The translations under genes were made by a program, and so were the position numbers. The notes beneath the pieces were generated by a model that saw only the letters and a program-made list of their open reading frames with translations, had not been told where the DNA came from and made no database searches. Positions 19,301 through 26,737 of a DNA stretch of 28,902 bases are shown piece by piece (the first letter of the stretch is position 1; every line of letters starts with the position of its first letter). Source of the stretch: Chloromonas sp. AAM2 (Eukaryota; Chlorophyta; Chlorophyceae; Chlamydomonadales; Chlamydomonadaceae); assembly GCA_004335635.1 (NCBI GenBank), contig QAXH01002577.1:1-28902 (forward strand), written 5' to 3'.

Positions 19301-21076
19301 GTCCAAGTCGTGAAATAATGAAGAAATTACATGAATTAGAAGTTGCTCAAACTCAAGGCAGACGGCTGTGATGACTGCACATTTCTGTAACAAGCACGTC
19401 CAAAACAAGTGGGCTGGTGCCATAGCTGCTATTGCAACGGCGGAGAAGCAATTGACATGCACATGTAGCGTGGTGCTGCAATCAGGCTCTAATAAGGTAA
19501 TGCTGCTTGCTGCCAGCCAAATGCCTCGTGTTGTTCTGTGTTGCAGGGCCGAAACTGGTGCAGAGGCGTTGTCTCAGATCCTTACAAGGCTACTAACCAT
19601 TAAGAAGTACGAAAAGGACAAGGCAATTATCCTCAGCCTCATCAGAAAGTCCCTGTCTGGAGAATTCATCAATGGAAAGCTGGCAGGTAAGAGCAAAGCA
19701 ACCTGCCTGCTTTCAGCGTATTGGTATGGCTTGCCAGAAGTGCAGATGGTTCATCCAGTTCATACTGCCAGCTTATGTGGAGATGAAAAGGTCGGCCTGC
19801 CTTGCCTGCTTTCTTCGCTGCGTTCGTTCTGCTTTCTTGCTCAGGGTAGGCCAGGGCGATGCCCATCCCGTTCCGTGTCCTCTGACGGCTTCCCTGGTGT
19901 AAATACATATATATAAGGAAAACCTCTTGCACTGCATCATGTCACATGTGTGGCCAGGTTGGTTGCTTACGCGTCCATTGGTCTTGCAAGATTTTGAAGC
20001 ATACATTCTTTTTGCAGAGCTCAGAGTAAAGCTATTGCAGCACACACTGTTGCATTCATTCTTTGTGTTGCGTTTTAATTTTAATTTTAATTTTAATCTT
20101 AATTTTAATTTAATTTTAATTCTGCGAGTGATCGTAGTTGGATCATTCTCATTGCTATGGTGCATAACCGCTCCGTTACTTTGTAGGTCGAGTGGCAAAG
20201 GACGAGCCCCTACCAACCCCACCACCACTGCCAGCATCAGCACCAGCCGCACCAGCACCAGCAACAGCACCAGCGAAGGCAGTGAAGTTGGCAGTAACAC
20301 CAGGCAAGCAATTGAGTCCAACACAGCAGCAGCCCAAGTGCAGCTACTGTCGCAATCCAGGACACAACAAACGCACATGTCCGAAGCACAAAGCTCATGA
20401 GACACCAGCACCGGCACCAACACCGGCAGCGGCAAGGGCACCAGCACCAGCACCAGCACCAGCACCAGCACCAGCACCAGCACCAGCACCAGCATCATTA
20501 CCATCAAGGTTAAACAGCACTGACAAAGCACCAGCACCAGCACCAGCATCATTACCATCAAGGTTGAACAGCACTGACAAAGCCTTAAACGCATCACCTC
20601 CCAGCATGGTGCAGCAGCAGTCAAAAGCCGGCTTGGCGCCAGTTTTCAAGGGCCCCTCCGCTGAGGACAAGTGGCAAAAGGGCCAGACAACCACGCACAT
20701 TCGCCGAAATCAGCTATGGAAACCTGATTTTCGCTCGCAAGGCACCACGGGAGCTGACCCAGGGCGCCAATCCAACTCCAAGCCGGACCCTGAGGCGCCA
20801 ATCCAACCCCCTGGGGGTGGGCAGGAGTGGCCGGAGGGTGCGAAAACCATGCACACCTTTGATGATCAGCCATGCAAACCTGACTGGCGGCAACAGGGCT
20901 TGGATTGGACTGTGGGTGAGAAATCCAGTCACACTCACAGTGGCCTGCGATGGAACCCTGACTGGCGACGCGCCCACCAGGTCCCCCACAGAGGGGTACG
21001 GCCAAATGTCCAGATAGGCACCTTCAATCTCATCAGGCGAAGGGCGCGTCGCCAACCCGGGCGTCGGGCACTGTGA
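16332..21076 (+). CDS. Cys/His-module, DEDDh exonuclease-like, CCHC-knuckle fusion protein (about 744 aa)
   Basis: Exons: 16332-17182 (17157 and 17228 are alternative donors), 17376-17440, 17503-17566, 18231-18360, 19042-19136, 19547-19686 and 20187-21076. Junctions from 17503 onward are in phase; the first two are unresolved. The N-terminus (MLGSISGRAATRIARAAFTR) is basic and Ser/Ala-rich, like an organelle presequence. Residues 68-194 hold four C-x9-C-x9(11)-C-x2-H modules, probably zinc-binding and like short CxxxTKxGxxC families such as DUF5763. A DEDDh-type exonuclease fold follows: Exo I DTE with LLIELGIQTA, Exo II VPVILAHDAHQFE, and an Exo III-like RRAETGAEALSQIL. The last exon encodes an Ala/Pro linker, a CCHC knuckle (CSYCRNPGHNKRTC, 20339-20380) and three W...PDWR repeats. 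The Exo II Asp is Glu, and the Exo III His and Asp appear replaced by Arg and Gly, so activity is doubtful. The start ATG at 16332 is the first in the frame. It may be transposon-derived. Confidence 0.7.
17923..18013 (+). repeat. Dispersed repeat family 1 copy in an intron
   Basis: It begins CTTGCTCAGGATGGGTCAGG, passes through GCATGGCTTGCCTGTGTCG and ends GGTGCATGTGGCCTCCCCTG. It is colinear with the copies at 18634 and 25658 and lies in the 17567-18230 intron of the exonuclease-like gene. Confidence 0.7.
18047..18111. repeat. ACGC microsatellite
   Basis: An imperfect run of ACGC tetramers is interrupted by CCAGC and ATGT. It lies in the same intron as the repeat at 17923 and produces long artefactual open frames rich in Arg/Thr/His. 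Confidence 0.85.
18634..18730 (+). repeat. Dispersed repeat family 1, fullest copy
   Basis: It reads from TTGCTCAGGGCTGGTCAGAA through TATCCAGCCTCGTCGCTTGC and GTCGCACTCGGTGCATGTGG to CCCCCCTGATGTAATTC. All other family 1 copies in the window (14602, 17923, 19177, 24553, 25658) match parts of this sequence. No RNA polymerase III A or B box was found, so a SINE origin is possible but unproven. It lies in the 18361-19041 intron. Confidence 0.75.
18743..18886 (+). repeat. Dispersed repeat family 2 copy
   Basis: A pyrimidine-rich left half (CTTCCTTTCTGCCTTG, CTCCGGGCCT, ATTTCTGCCTTTC) is followed by a head like that of family 1 (TTGCTAAGGGTAGGTCAGG) and the family 2 core (CCGTGTCCTTTGACGGCTTC, then CCTGAAG). 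The same order recurs at 25503-25622. It sits directly after a family 1 copy in the same intron. Confidence 0.75.
19177..19240 (-). repeat. Dispersed repeat family 1, inverted copy
   Basis: On the minus strand it reads CTCTTGCATGGCTTGCTAGC, then GCTCGATGCATGTGG and CTGATGTAATC, matching the middle and right end of the 18634 copy. It lies in the 19137-19546 intron of the exonuclease-like gene, about 40 bases after the exon donor. Confidence 0.7.
19836..19900 (+). repeat. Dispersed repeat family 2 copy
   Basis: CTTGCTCAGGGTAGGCCAGG leads into GATGCCCATCCCGTTCCGTG and CTCTGACGGCTTCCCTGGTG. It lies in the 19687-20186 intron. The bases upstream (CTGCCTTGCCTGCTTTC) may be the pyrimidine-rich left half of the element. 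Confidence 0.75.
20073..20122 (+). repeat. TTTTAA hexanucleotide run
   Basis: About eight imperfect TTTTAA units lie some 65 bases upstream of the acceptor TTTGTAG at 20186. Its uridine-rich transcript may help define that acceptor, but the position could be chance. Confidence 0.8.
20401..20581 (+). repeat. Ala/Pro-coding GCACCA repeats with a 54-bp duplication
   Basis: GCACCA hexamers encode alternating Ala-Pro in the linker after the CCHC knuckle. At its end a 54-bp unit encoding SLPSRLNSTDK plus APAPAP is duplicated (about 20474-20527 and 20528-20581) with a single difference noted (TTAAAC versus TTGAAC), so the duplication is recent and keeps frame. Confidence 0.85.
20669..20977 (+). repeat. 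Three protein repeats of the W-x2-G ... PDWR type (coding)
   Basis: Units of 25 codons start at 20669, 20825 and 20903. All share W at position 2, G at 5, T/S at 8, H at 10 and K/N-P-D-W/F-R at 18-22: KWQKGQ ... WKPDFR, EWPEGA ... CKPDWR and DWTVGE ... WNPDWR. Units 2 and 3 are nearly contiguous (78 bases apart) and unit 1 is 156 bases ahead. The spacing in whole codons and conservation at the protein level support translation of this frame through to the stop at 21076. I do not recognise the repeat. Confidence 0.75.
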
Positions 21077-22240
21077 CGTGCTTGCTTACAGCTCTGTGGT
21101 GGCCAGATCGTTTCTTTTGACCTTGCCCTGGGCTGAAGGCCATGCAACCACAACAATAGCAATACATGGCAAATTGGATGGTGCTTGCAGCATGCACCGT
21201 GATGCGCTTGGCTCAGTCCACCTGACCTGCTTTTGCATGTTCTCTGACACAGGCCCATTCTTGTTAGAAAACTGCTCTGTGGAAAACTGCCACTGTGCTG
21301 ACACTGATTTGGCAGGTCAGGATGCCGTACCGTTGCAGATTGCAAAGATGATTAGAGACAGTTCACCTTGGTAGAGCTAGTTTTACAGTGCCTGATATGC
21401 TCACCGCCTGCTCTCATCCGGAGCTTTGCCCTTGACTTCCCTGGCATTTGCTGCCCCTCTTTCGTGATTATTGATTCATGGCCTCTCCTTCCTCGACCAA
21501 TCCCTGTTGGTCTGCTCCATGACCTGGACCCGACGGTATCCACCCTTGTCTGGCACATGGCTGACTAGCGTTCGACCTTGGTGCATTTATACCCTCCTTT
21601 GGAATTTTGAGCTCAACGAGTTTCTATCTATCAAGGGCCAAACCCTATGCTTCAAGTAGAGGCTGTGCAGCAGGTTTGCGTGACATGCAGACCCTGTGAT
21701 ATTGGCTGTCTGCCATGGGCTGAATCATATGCAAGGTCTGCGTTGCAGCTGCAACGGTATCAGTTCTTACCTTGAACGATGCTTACTTCCTTTGCTGTTC
21801 AGTTGAGATTCAGTGTGGCCAGCCACTTTCCTGTCCGTCTGTAAAAAATCATGACTCCGATGTTTCCCGGCAATTGACACATCTGTAATAATTCTTATCT
21901 GTCGCACGTCGCCCAAATAAGGATCATCCCCTCAACAGCCAATACCATACCATTGCACGAGTGACCAGGGGAGGCATCAAGACCACACGTGCAAAACCTG
22001 CCTGCCAGCTGGCAAGCCCGATTGCATGCTTCAAGGACATTTTTTTCGTGCAAGCTGCATGCTTCGTACAGGCTGCATTGCTTTCATGGTATACACTTGG
22101 AGTGGCTTGCTGGGCCTAACCCTACATGATCTCTTGAAAAATTCAGGCAATTGAACAGACCGGCCTTGCCTTGCCTTGCCTGTCCGTTTGTATGCAGATT
22201 CCTCGTCCGCATCCAAATGTATTAACTCTTCTTCACATAC
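21077..22240. other. Downstream flank of the exonuclease-like gene
   Basis: Most of this looks non-coding. One exon-like block at about 21254-21316 has a good acceptor (TTCTCTGACACAG) and donor (TTGGCAG|GTCAGG) and reads PFLLENCSVENCHCADTDLA in a frame reachable from the donor GTGG|GTGAGA at about 20915. That would be an alternative ending that skips the third W repeat. TGTAA pentamers at 21840-21844 and 21884-21888 are candidate poly(A) signals. A run of CCTTG units lies near 22165-22182. Confidence 0.3.
21840..21844 (+). promoter_or_regulatory. TGTAA, candidate poly(A) signal
   Basis: It is about 760 bases after the stop at 21076, with a second TGTAA 40 bases further on. It is the nearest match seen for the exonuclease-like gene. 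Confidence 0.3.
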
Positions 22241-22483
22241 ATGAACCGTGTTACTCCAGAAAACGGACAAGCCAGAGGTCAGGTGTTCCGGATTTCATAT
22301 CTAGAGTCTCACATCAAAACGGCCCCCGGTGGTTACTTGGATCCAAAGGACAGTGCTCAATCTCAAGCCATGCCAGATCGCCCACGAACAAGTGATAAGC
22401 AGAAAGAGGAGGAACTGTTCCGGAACTGTTCTTGTTTGTCAAGTGTCAGTCAAGTGCCACTGGTAGTCTGGTCATTTGTTTAA
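22241..22483 (+). CDS. Small hypothetical protein, 80 aa
   Basis: Not recognised. An ATG opens a frame with mixed, charged, non-repetitive composition: MNRVTPENGQARGQ, then VFRISYLESHIKTAPGGYL, a polar DPKDSAQSQAMPDRPRTSD stretch and KQKEEELFRNCSCLSS before a short hydrophobic end. A TGTAA pentamer starts 24 bases after the stop, which suits a green-algal transcript end. Against it: no upstream exon or promoter was identified, and an 80-codon frame can arise by chance. It may also be one exon of a larger gene. Confidence 0.3.
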   Translation: MNRVTPENGQARGQVFRISYLESHIKTAPGGYLDPKDSAQSQAMPDRPRTSDKQKEEELFRNCSCLSSVSQVPLVVWSFV

Positions 22484-22506
22484 CGCTGATGCAAACCTGA
22501 TGCAAC

Positions 22507-22511
22507 TGTAA
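22507..22511 (+). promoter_or_regulatory. TGTAA, candidate poly(A) signal
   Basis: It lies 24 bases downstream of the stop of the 80-residue frame at 22241-22483. Confidence 0.3.
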
Positions 22512-22788
22512 CCTGCCTGCGCGCCCGCTAGACGTCTACACCTGCCAATAACGGCCGCGACCGTCAGGCGCACCGTTGAGTCGCAAACCAGGGTCCCAAA
22601 ACGCCATTATAACGTCTCAGTCTCGCCAATTCTAGAGCACTGGTACCCACTGACGCAACTGCGTTTGGTTCAGTGGCTAGTCCCTCACGAACGACTGGTC
22701 ACGATGAACACGAAGCTGCACAGGCCAGTGGCTCTGTCTGACTTCCTGCACATGTGTAGCGAGGTTTCAGCACGGGAGATCCCATGCT
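22512..22788 (+). other. Open stretch ending in a MCSEVSAR motif
   Basis: A frame without an early ATG is open for about 92 codons and ends ALSDFLHMCSEVSAREIPC before a stop. Its last part shares a 26-base exact match, and the peptide MCSEVSAR, with a minus-strand frame near 25256-25281. That could mark an exon of a small family, or only a shared DNA repeat. No function can be assigned. Confidence 0.25.
22750..22775 (+). repeat. 26-bp exact repeat, left copy of an inverted pair
   Basis: ACATGTGTAGCGAGGTTTCA plus GCACGG is identical to the reverse complement of 25256-25281. Similarity continues weakly for about 15 bases (CATGCTA). The two copies face each other across the Cys/His-module gene at 23024. 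Confidence 0.8.
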
Positions 22789-23023
22789 AATAGAAGAGAT
22801 AGCGACAGATAGCCGGACTAGCGGACTGCGGAGCTATAACAATAGCGGAACAACCCGGCGACCGGTACAAGTGATGGTGTGACCGAACACTTGCACCCTC
22901 CATATTATGACTTCGTCGTTTGTCCATCTTACAAAATAGCAAAATTTTGCTCGCGTTCAACGCACGACTGATAGCCCTCAAGAAAGCTGACGACTGTCAC
23001 CGACAGACGCTTACTCCGAAATC

Positions 23024-24088
23024 ATGGCGCAGTTCGCAAAGCTGCTGCTCAACCAGGCACTGTGGACATCAGCGTTCGCATTGGCACCACGCAACATACA
23101 GATGGCGCTCAGCCTTCCTTCTCCTGCTTTCTCGCGTATGCCTAGCGCTCATCGTCTACCCTTTGGAAGCTCGGCGGACACGCCGGTTAACAAGGCGTTC
23201 CTCGGCCTCGGCATTAAGAAGAGCAACCCACTCAGCGAAGAAGAGCGGCTCCAGAGCATCAAGCCAGACGGATCCCAGGCCAGACGGATCCCATGCCAGT
23301 GCCAGTGTGGCGGTTACTGTTGGCTGCAGCACCAAGTGTCCTCGGCCAAGGCCGTCCAAACTCCATTGGAGGCCGTCCCAAGCCCCAAATCCCGCAAAGG
23401 CCTATGCCAGGACACTTTCAGGTCGAGGGGGAAGTCTGGCGAACCCTGCACGTACCCGGCCACGTTCGGTGGTTTTTGCGGCTACCACAAGCCCAAGGCC
23501 CCCCGGCTGGTCGGCTCGTGCCAGTGCCAGGCTATTGCTCCGACAACAGGGGACCCCTGCAAGAACCGAATTAAGTCTGGCGATTACTGCTGGATACACA
23601 AGCCTGTCGAAGTCAACCTCCGTCTGCGCCAGTCCGGAACTGACACAGGTGAGGAAATTCTTGAAACTGTCTGGCTTCCAGCCTGAGGTCACAGATACGC
23701 GCAACCTTCTTGACAGCCTGTCTGTGTGAGCTCCAACTCCCATGCACTTGGGCCCTTACATCTGACGCTTACAGTGAATGGGTCTTCCGTTCTGCTTGTC
23801 TGTGTATGCGTGATGACAAATGCGGTGCGCATGACAAAACCGTCCAGTGGGCTGCATGAATGGGGCGAATGGCTTCCAGTTCTTATCATTATCGTGATGG
23901 CATTATCGTTATGTCATATCCGCTTGCCCAGTAACCCATGACGCCAGTCCCACGTGCCTGAGTGTGCCATGCACCGTTGACCATGCGCAGGAGATGGGCC
24001 GTCGGGGACAGCTGGCCAAAAGGAGCCACGATATTTTGTGCGGTACACCAACGGCAAGGTGGAGGTTGTTGACTCGACGCTGGGTTGA
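23024..24088 (+). CDS. Cys/His zinc-module protein, paralogue of the 16332 gene (about 239 aa)
   Basis: Exon 1 (23024-23648) starts MAQFAKLLLNQALWTSAFAL, a presequence-like N-terminus. It then carries SAHRLPFGSSADTPV, which matches CAHRLPIGRPTGTPV of the upstream gene. Modules follow: a degenerate one (residues 91-103, CQCQCGGYCWLQH), C128-x13-C142-x9-C152-x2-H155, and C168-x10-C179-x9-C189-x2-H192 (GDPCKNRIKSGDYCWIH). The family is likely zinc-binding; its role is unknown. A 15-base duplication (CCAGACGGATCCCA) precedes the first module and may have damaged it. The donor ACACAG|GTGAGG pairs in phase with the acceptor ATGCGCAG at 23990, giving exon 2 (23991-24088) with EPRYFVRYTNGKVEVVDS, a beta-rich end. 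Unspliced, the frame would stop at 23686. A TGTAA lies at 24272. No exonuclease domain follows here, unlike in its paralogue. Confidence 0.6.
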
Positions 24089-24748
24089 CCCCTCCCCCCC
24101 TGGCATCCCTGGTAAGGACACACGTTTGTGTTGCTTCCAGCGTGGCAAAGCAGTACACATGATCAAACCAGTCATTGTGTCTGACTTCTGACATGGATAT
24201 CACAAGGAAACCAACAGGTGTATCGTAGAACTACTCAATGCTGTGCACATGATTGGTTTCTTCTTGGCAGCTGTAACACTGCATCTTGAAGTGATTATCA
24301 TTCCGTGTGTCTTGTCATTTGTCTCGTCTTAGTCGTGCGTCTAGTTCTAATCGTGCTCATTGCTTACCCCTCCTTGTAGCGTAAGTGGAAGAGGAAGACA
24401 AGGCGGTGGCCCGTGGGCAGCAGAAGAGTGACACCGACATCCACACAGCCCGTGTCATGGCAGAGCGTCCTGACCGGCGCTCAGAGGAAGGCCTTGTACG
24501 GTGATGTGCTGGATGAGAGAAGGCACTTTTCTGCCCTGAACGTTTCCTCCTATTGCTCAGGGATTGGTCGGGGCGCTGCCAAGCTCATGGCCTGCTAGTT
24601 TGCAGTTGATGTGTGACCACTACGTCATACCGTGATGAGCTCAGCTAGAGAAGGCATCAAAAGACAGTTGACATGTACCAGAATGATATAGCCAGCTAAC
24701 AAGTATTCAGGATTCCAAATGTCGCACGGCGTGTGAGCACCTTTAAAA
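24089..24748 (+). other. Flank with one exon-like block
   Basis: After a good acceptor (CCCCTCCTTGTAG, exon start 24380) a frame reads RKWKRKTRRWPVGSRR and later TGAQRKALYGDVLDERRHF, stopping at 24598. Its end runs into a family 1 repeat fragment (TTGCTCAGGGATTGGTCGGG at about 24553), so the true exon probably ends earlier. It could be a further exon of the 23024 gene or a relic. A TGTAA at 24272-24276 is a candidate poly(A) signal for the gene ending at 24088. Confidence 0.25.
24272..24276 (+). promoter_or_regulatory. TGTAA, candidate poly(A) signal
   Basis: It is about 180 bases after the proposed stop at 24088, a plausible 3' untranslated length. Confidence 0.3.
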
Positions 24749-25138
24749 GTGTGCTTTTGGTTTCATTTACCTCTACTTCTAGATCCATCACCTCTTCTAA
24801 GGTCCCTTCAGACCTCTCTTAACTCGGACCCTGTTTCACAGCAGCTTGATGTTCAAGAATTTTGTATTCTGGACACCATCCCAGGTTTAAGCAACTATAC
24901 TGAAGGTGCTCAACTGCATACATACTGGTTCGAGCAACAGCACGTGCTCGTACGAATGGGCTCTTGGCTTCGCCACTCCCCCTTGCATTTTGTTGCGCCT
25001 ACTTCACAGCAGCATGGCATCATCCTTGTTCCATTACCTTTACTGAGATCCCTGACCCTCCCGGTCAACGAAGCCGACATGCGTCCTAGTCACATGCCTG
25101 GCTTGCTGGCGTTTTGTTTGTGGACTCCTTTGGTGTGA
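24749..25138 (+). other. Open frame of uncertain coding status
   Basis: The frame runs about 130 codons to a stop at 25138 without low complexity (for example QQLDVQEFCILDTIPG and VRMGSWLRHSPLHFV). Acceptors TCTACTTCTAG and GTTTCACAG lie in its first part. No ATG opens it and no family is recognised. It repeats PLLRSL near both ends. It may be an exon or chance. Confidence 0.2.
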
Positions 25139-25255
25139 TCTGTTCAGGCCATTCAGAGCGTGTCTACCATAGGCTGCATCCAACCTTGCCAGCAACCATA
25201 GCAGGTGTGCATCCATGCCACATGCACCCATGCCATACTTATAGCATGTGAGCTG

Positions 25256-25281
25256 CCGTGCTGAAACCTCGCTACACATGT
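25256..25281 (-). repeat. 26-bp exact repeat, right copy of an inverted pair
   Basis: It is the reverse complement of 22750-22775, identical over all 26 bases. Both copies read MCSEVSAR in an open frame on their own sense strand. Confidence 0.8.
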
Positions 25282-25502
25282 ACTTGTAGACAACGTCTGC
25301 GAGGCTTTGAAGCGCTTGGACTGTAACAGTGTCAGGATAGACCTGGTCTGTTACGGATATATCCCAGATCAAAGGACAATCCATCAATGAACCTTCGGGT
25401 TGGCACTTTTCATAAGGCAGATGCATCATTCACAACGCAACTGTATCATGGACTAGCACGCTTGGCATGCATCTTCTGTGCTCTGTTTCTGGTTTGCACA
25501 GC

Positions 25503-25622
25503 CTTTTGTCTTCCTTTCTGCCTTGTTCCCTCCTGTCTTCGGGCCTATTTCTGCCTTTTTTCCTGCCTTTCTCCTCCTATTTAGTGCGGTACTCATCCCG
25601 TCCCGTGTCCTTTGACGACTTC
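25503..25622 (+). repeat. Dispersed repeat family 2 copy
   Basis: CTTCCTTTCTGCCTTGTTCC, CTTCGGGCCT and ATTTCTGCC precede GCGGTACTCATCCCGTCCCG and TGTCCTTTGACGACTTCC, the same order as at 18743-18886. The TTGCTCAGGG head is missing, so this copy has an internal deletion. Confidence 0.7.
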
Positions 25623-25657
25623 CAAAACAGGCTGCGTCGTTTCACGTTGTATATGTA

Positions 25658-25787
25658 TGTATCCAGCCTCGTCTCTTGCATGGCTTGCTAACGTTGGCGC
25701 TCGGTGCATGTGAACCCCTTGATGTAACGTATATTCATGTAAGAGACGAGGTTGGATACCGTCCTAACCAACCCTGAGCAATAGAAG
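25658..25787. repeat. Dispersed repeat family 1 copy with its left half inverted
   Basis: The plus strand reads TATCCAGCCTCGTCTCTTGC through GGTGCATGTG to TTGATGTAAC (25658-25728). From 25740 the sequence returns in the opposite orientation: TAAGAGACGAGGTTGGATAC, then CCAACCCTGAGCAATAG, the inverted family head. The two blocks can pair as a hairpin with arms of about 20 bp. The arrangement suggests an inversion or two facing insertions. Confidence 0.7.
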
Positions 25788-26307
25788 GCAACTTCAAGGC
25801 GCACAGAGCAAAGGACACAGAAGTCAAAGCACTGTGGACAAACAAAGGCGTACTGCAAAAGGCTGTCAGACACGCGTTGGGACAGTGCAGATAGTGGCTA
25901 ATAGGTCAGTGGGCCCAGTACTTGAGGGTCATAGCCACCCTCTGCACCATGAAGCACTTGAATTGGTGCACTTGAATTGGTGAGTTCTGACTCCTAGGCT
26001 AGGGTAAGGCAGGGGAGTGTTAGGGTAGGCTACCATGTCACGCACGTGCAAGCTCTGAGCATGACTTTGGGAGTTGCAAATCGCTGGCACAAGGGCTTTC
26101 CATGGCAGCCTTTGGGCCCGATTGGTAATGCGTTTTGGCCAACGCAGCTGCCTTCAGAGTTGACTGATTTGAGCACATCGTCATACATAGAGGCGGCCTA
26201 GAGCACTGTGCCATTCCAAAATTGAGTGAGGCCTCTGGCTGGGCTCGTGGCAACACAGGTGGATAGCCAGATCATGTACCTTGGCAAACGACGCAGACAT
26301 CAAATCG

Positions 26308-26312
26308 TTACA
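26308..26312 (-). promoter_or_regulatory. TGTAA on the minus strand, candidate poly(A) signal
   Basis: It lies about 430 bases downstream of the minus-strand stop at 26738. It is the nearest copy found. Confidence 0.25.
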
Positions 26313-26737
26313 GGAGTTAATGTGGGAAAGCACAGTAACAGCAGCACACGCTCCAGTTGAGGGTTTGGACGAGAGACCAACATTCATGCACATCTCAGGG
26401 CAGTGGGAATGAAATGTATGCGTGCCACACCATGCTAGGGGGGGTCCCATACCTTTGCACTCGCCTGGGTGTCAGCAACACTGCAAGCTCAAAAGCAATA
26501 CAGAGCCTCATCATTTCAGACAGCACACAGGGACTCGACACCAGTCCTCTCGCATGCCGTGTCCTTTACTTAGCTCAGCCGTGGACACATGGTGCGTCTG
26601 CTCAACACTGGCACTGGGCTGGCATGACCAGGTGATCTTGTCAGTGTTCTGGCCACCTTCTGGCCTGAACACACACGCCCCTCGAACAGCCTGTCTGCAC
26701 CCTGGATAACAGGTCCCGAGGTTGGCATGGATTTGCA

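Larger units (their letters stand above)
25139..26737. other. Repeat-bearing intergenic region
   Basis: It contains the right 26-bp inverted copy (25256-25281), a family 2 copy (25503-25622), a family 1 copy with a foldback (25658-25787) and the 3' flank of the minus-strand gene ending at 26738. A minus-strand frame from 25429 down to about 25143 reads YKYMCSEVSARQLTCYKYGM and DAHLLWLLARLDAAYGRHAL, which looks protein-like but has no splice support. From 25890 to 26700 I see no gene. Confidence 0.35.

Noticed and set aside
19773..20624. 283-codon minus-strand open frame rich in Leu/Val and Lys/Leu
   Set aside because: It is created by the GCACCA and TTTTAA repeats read in reverse and overlaps a well-phased plus-strand gene.
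21560..21590. Possible tRNA B box (CGTTCGACC)
   Set aside because: No matching A box, cloverleaf or terminator could be found around it.
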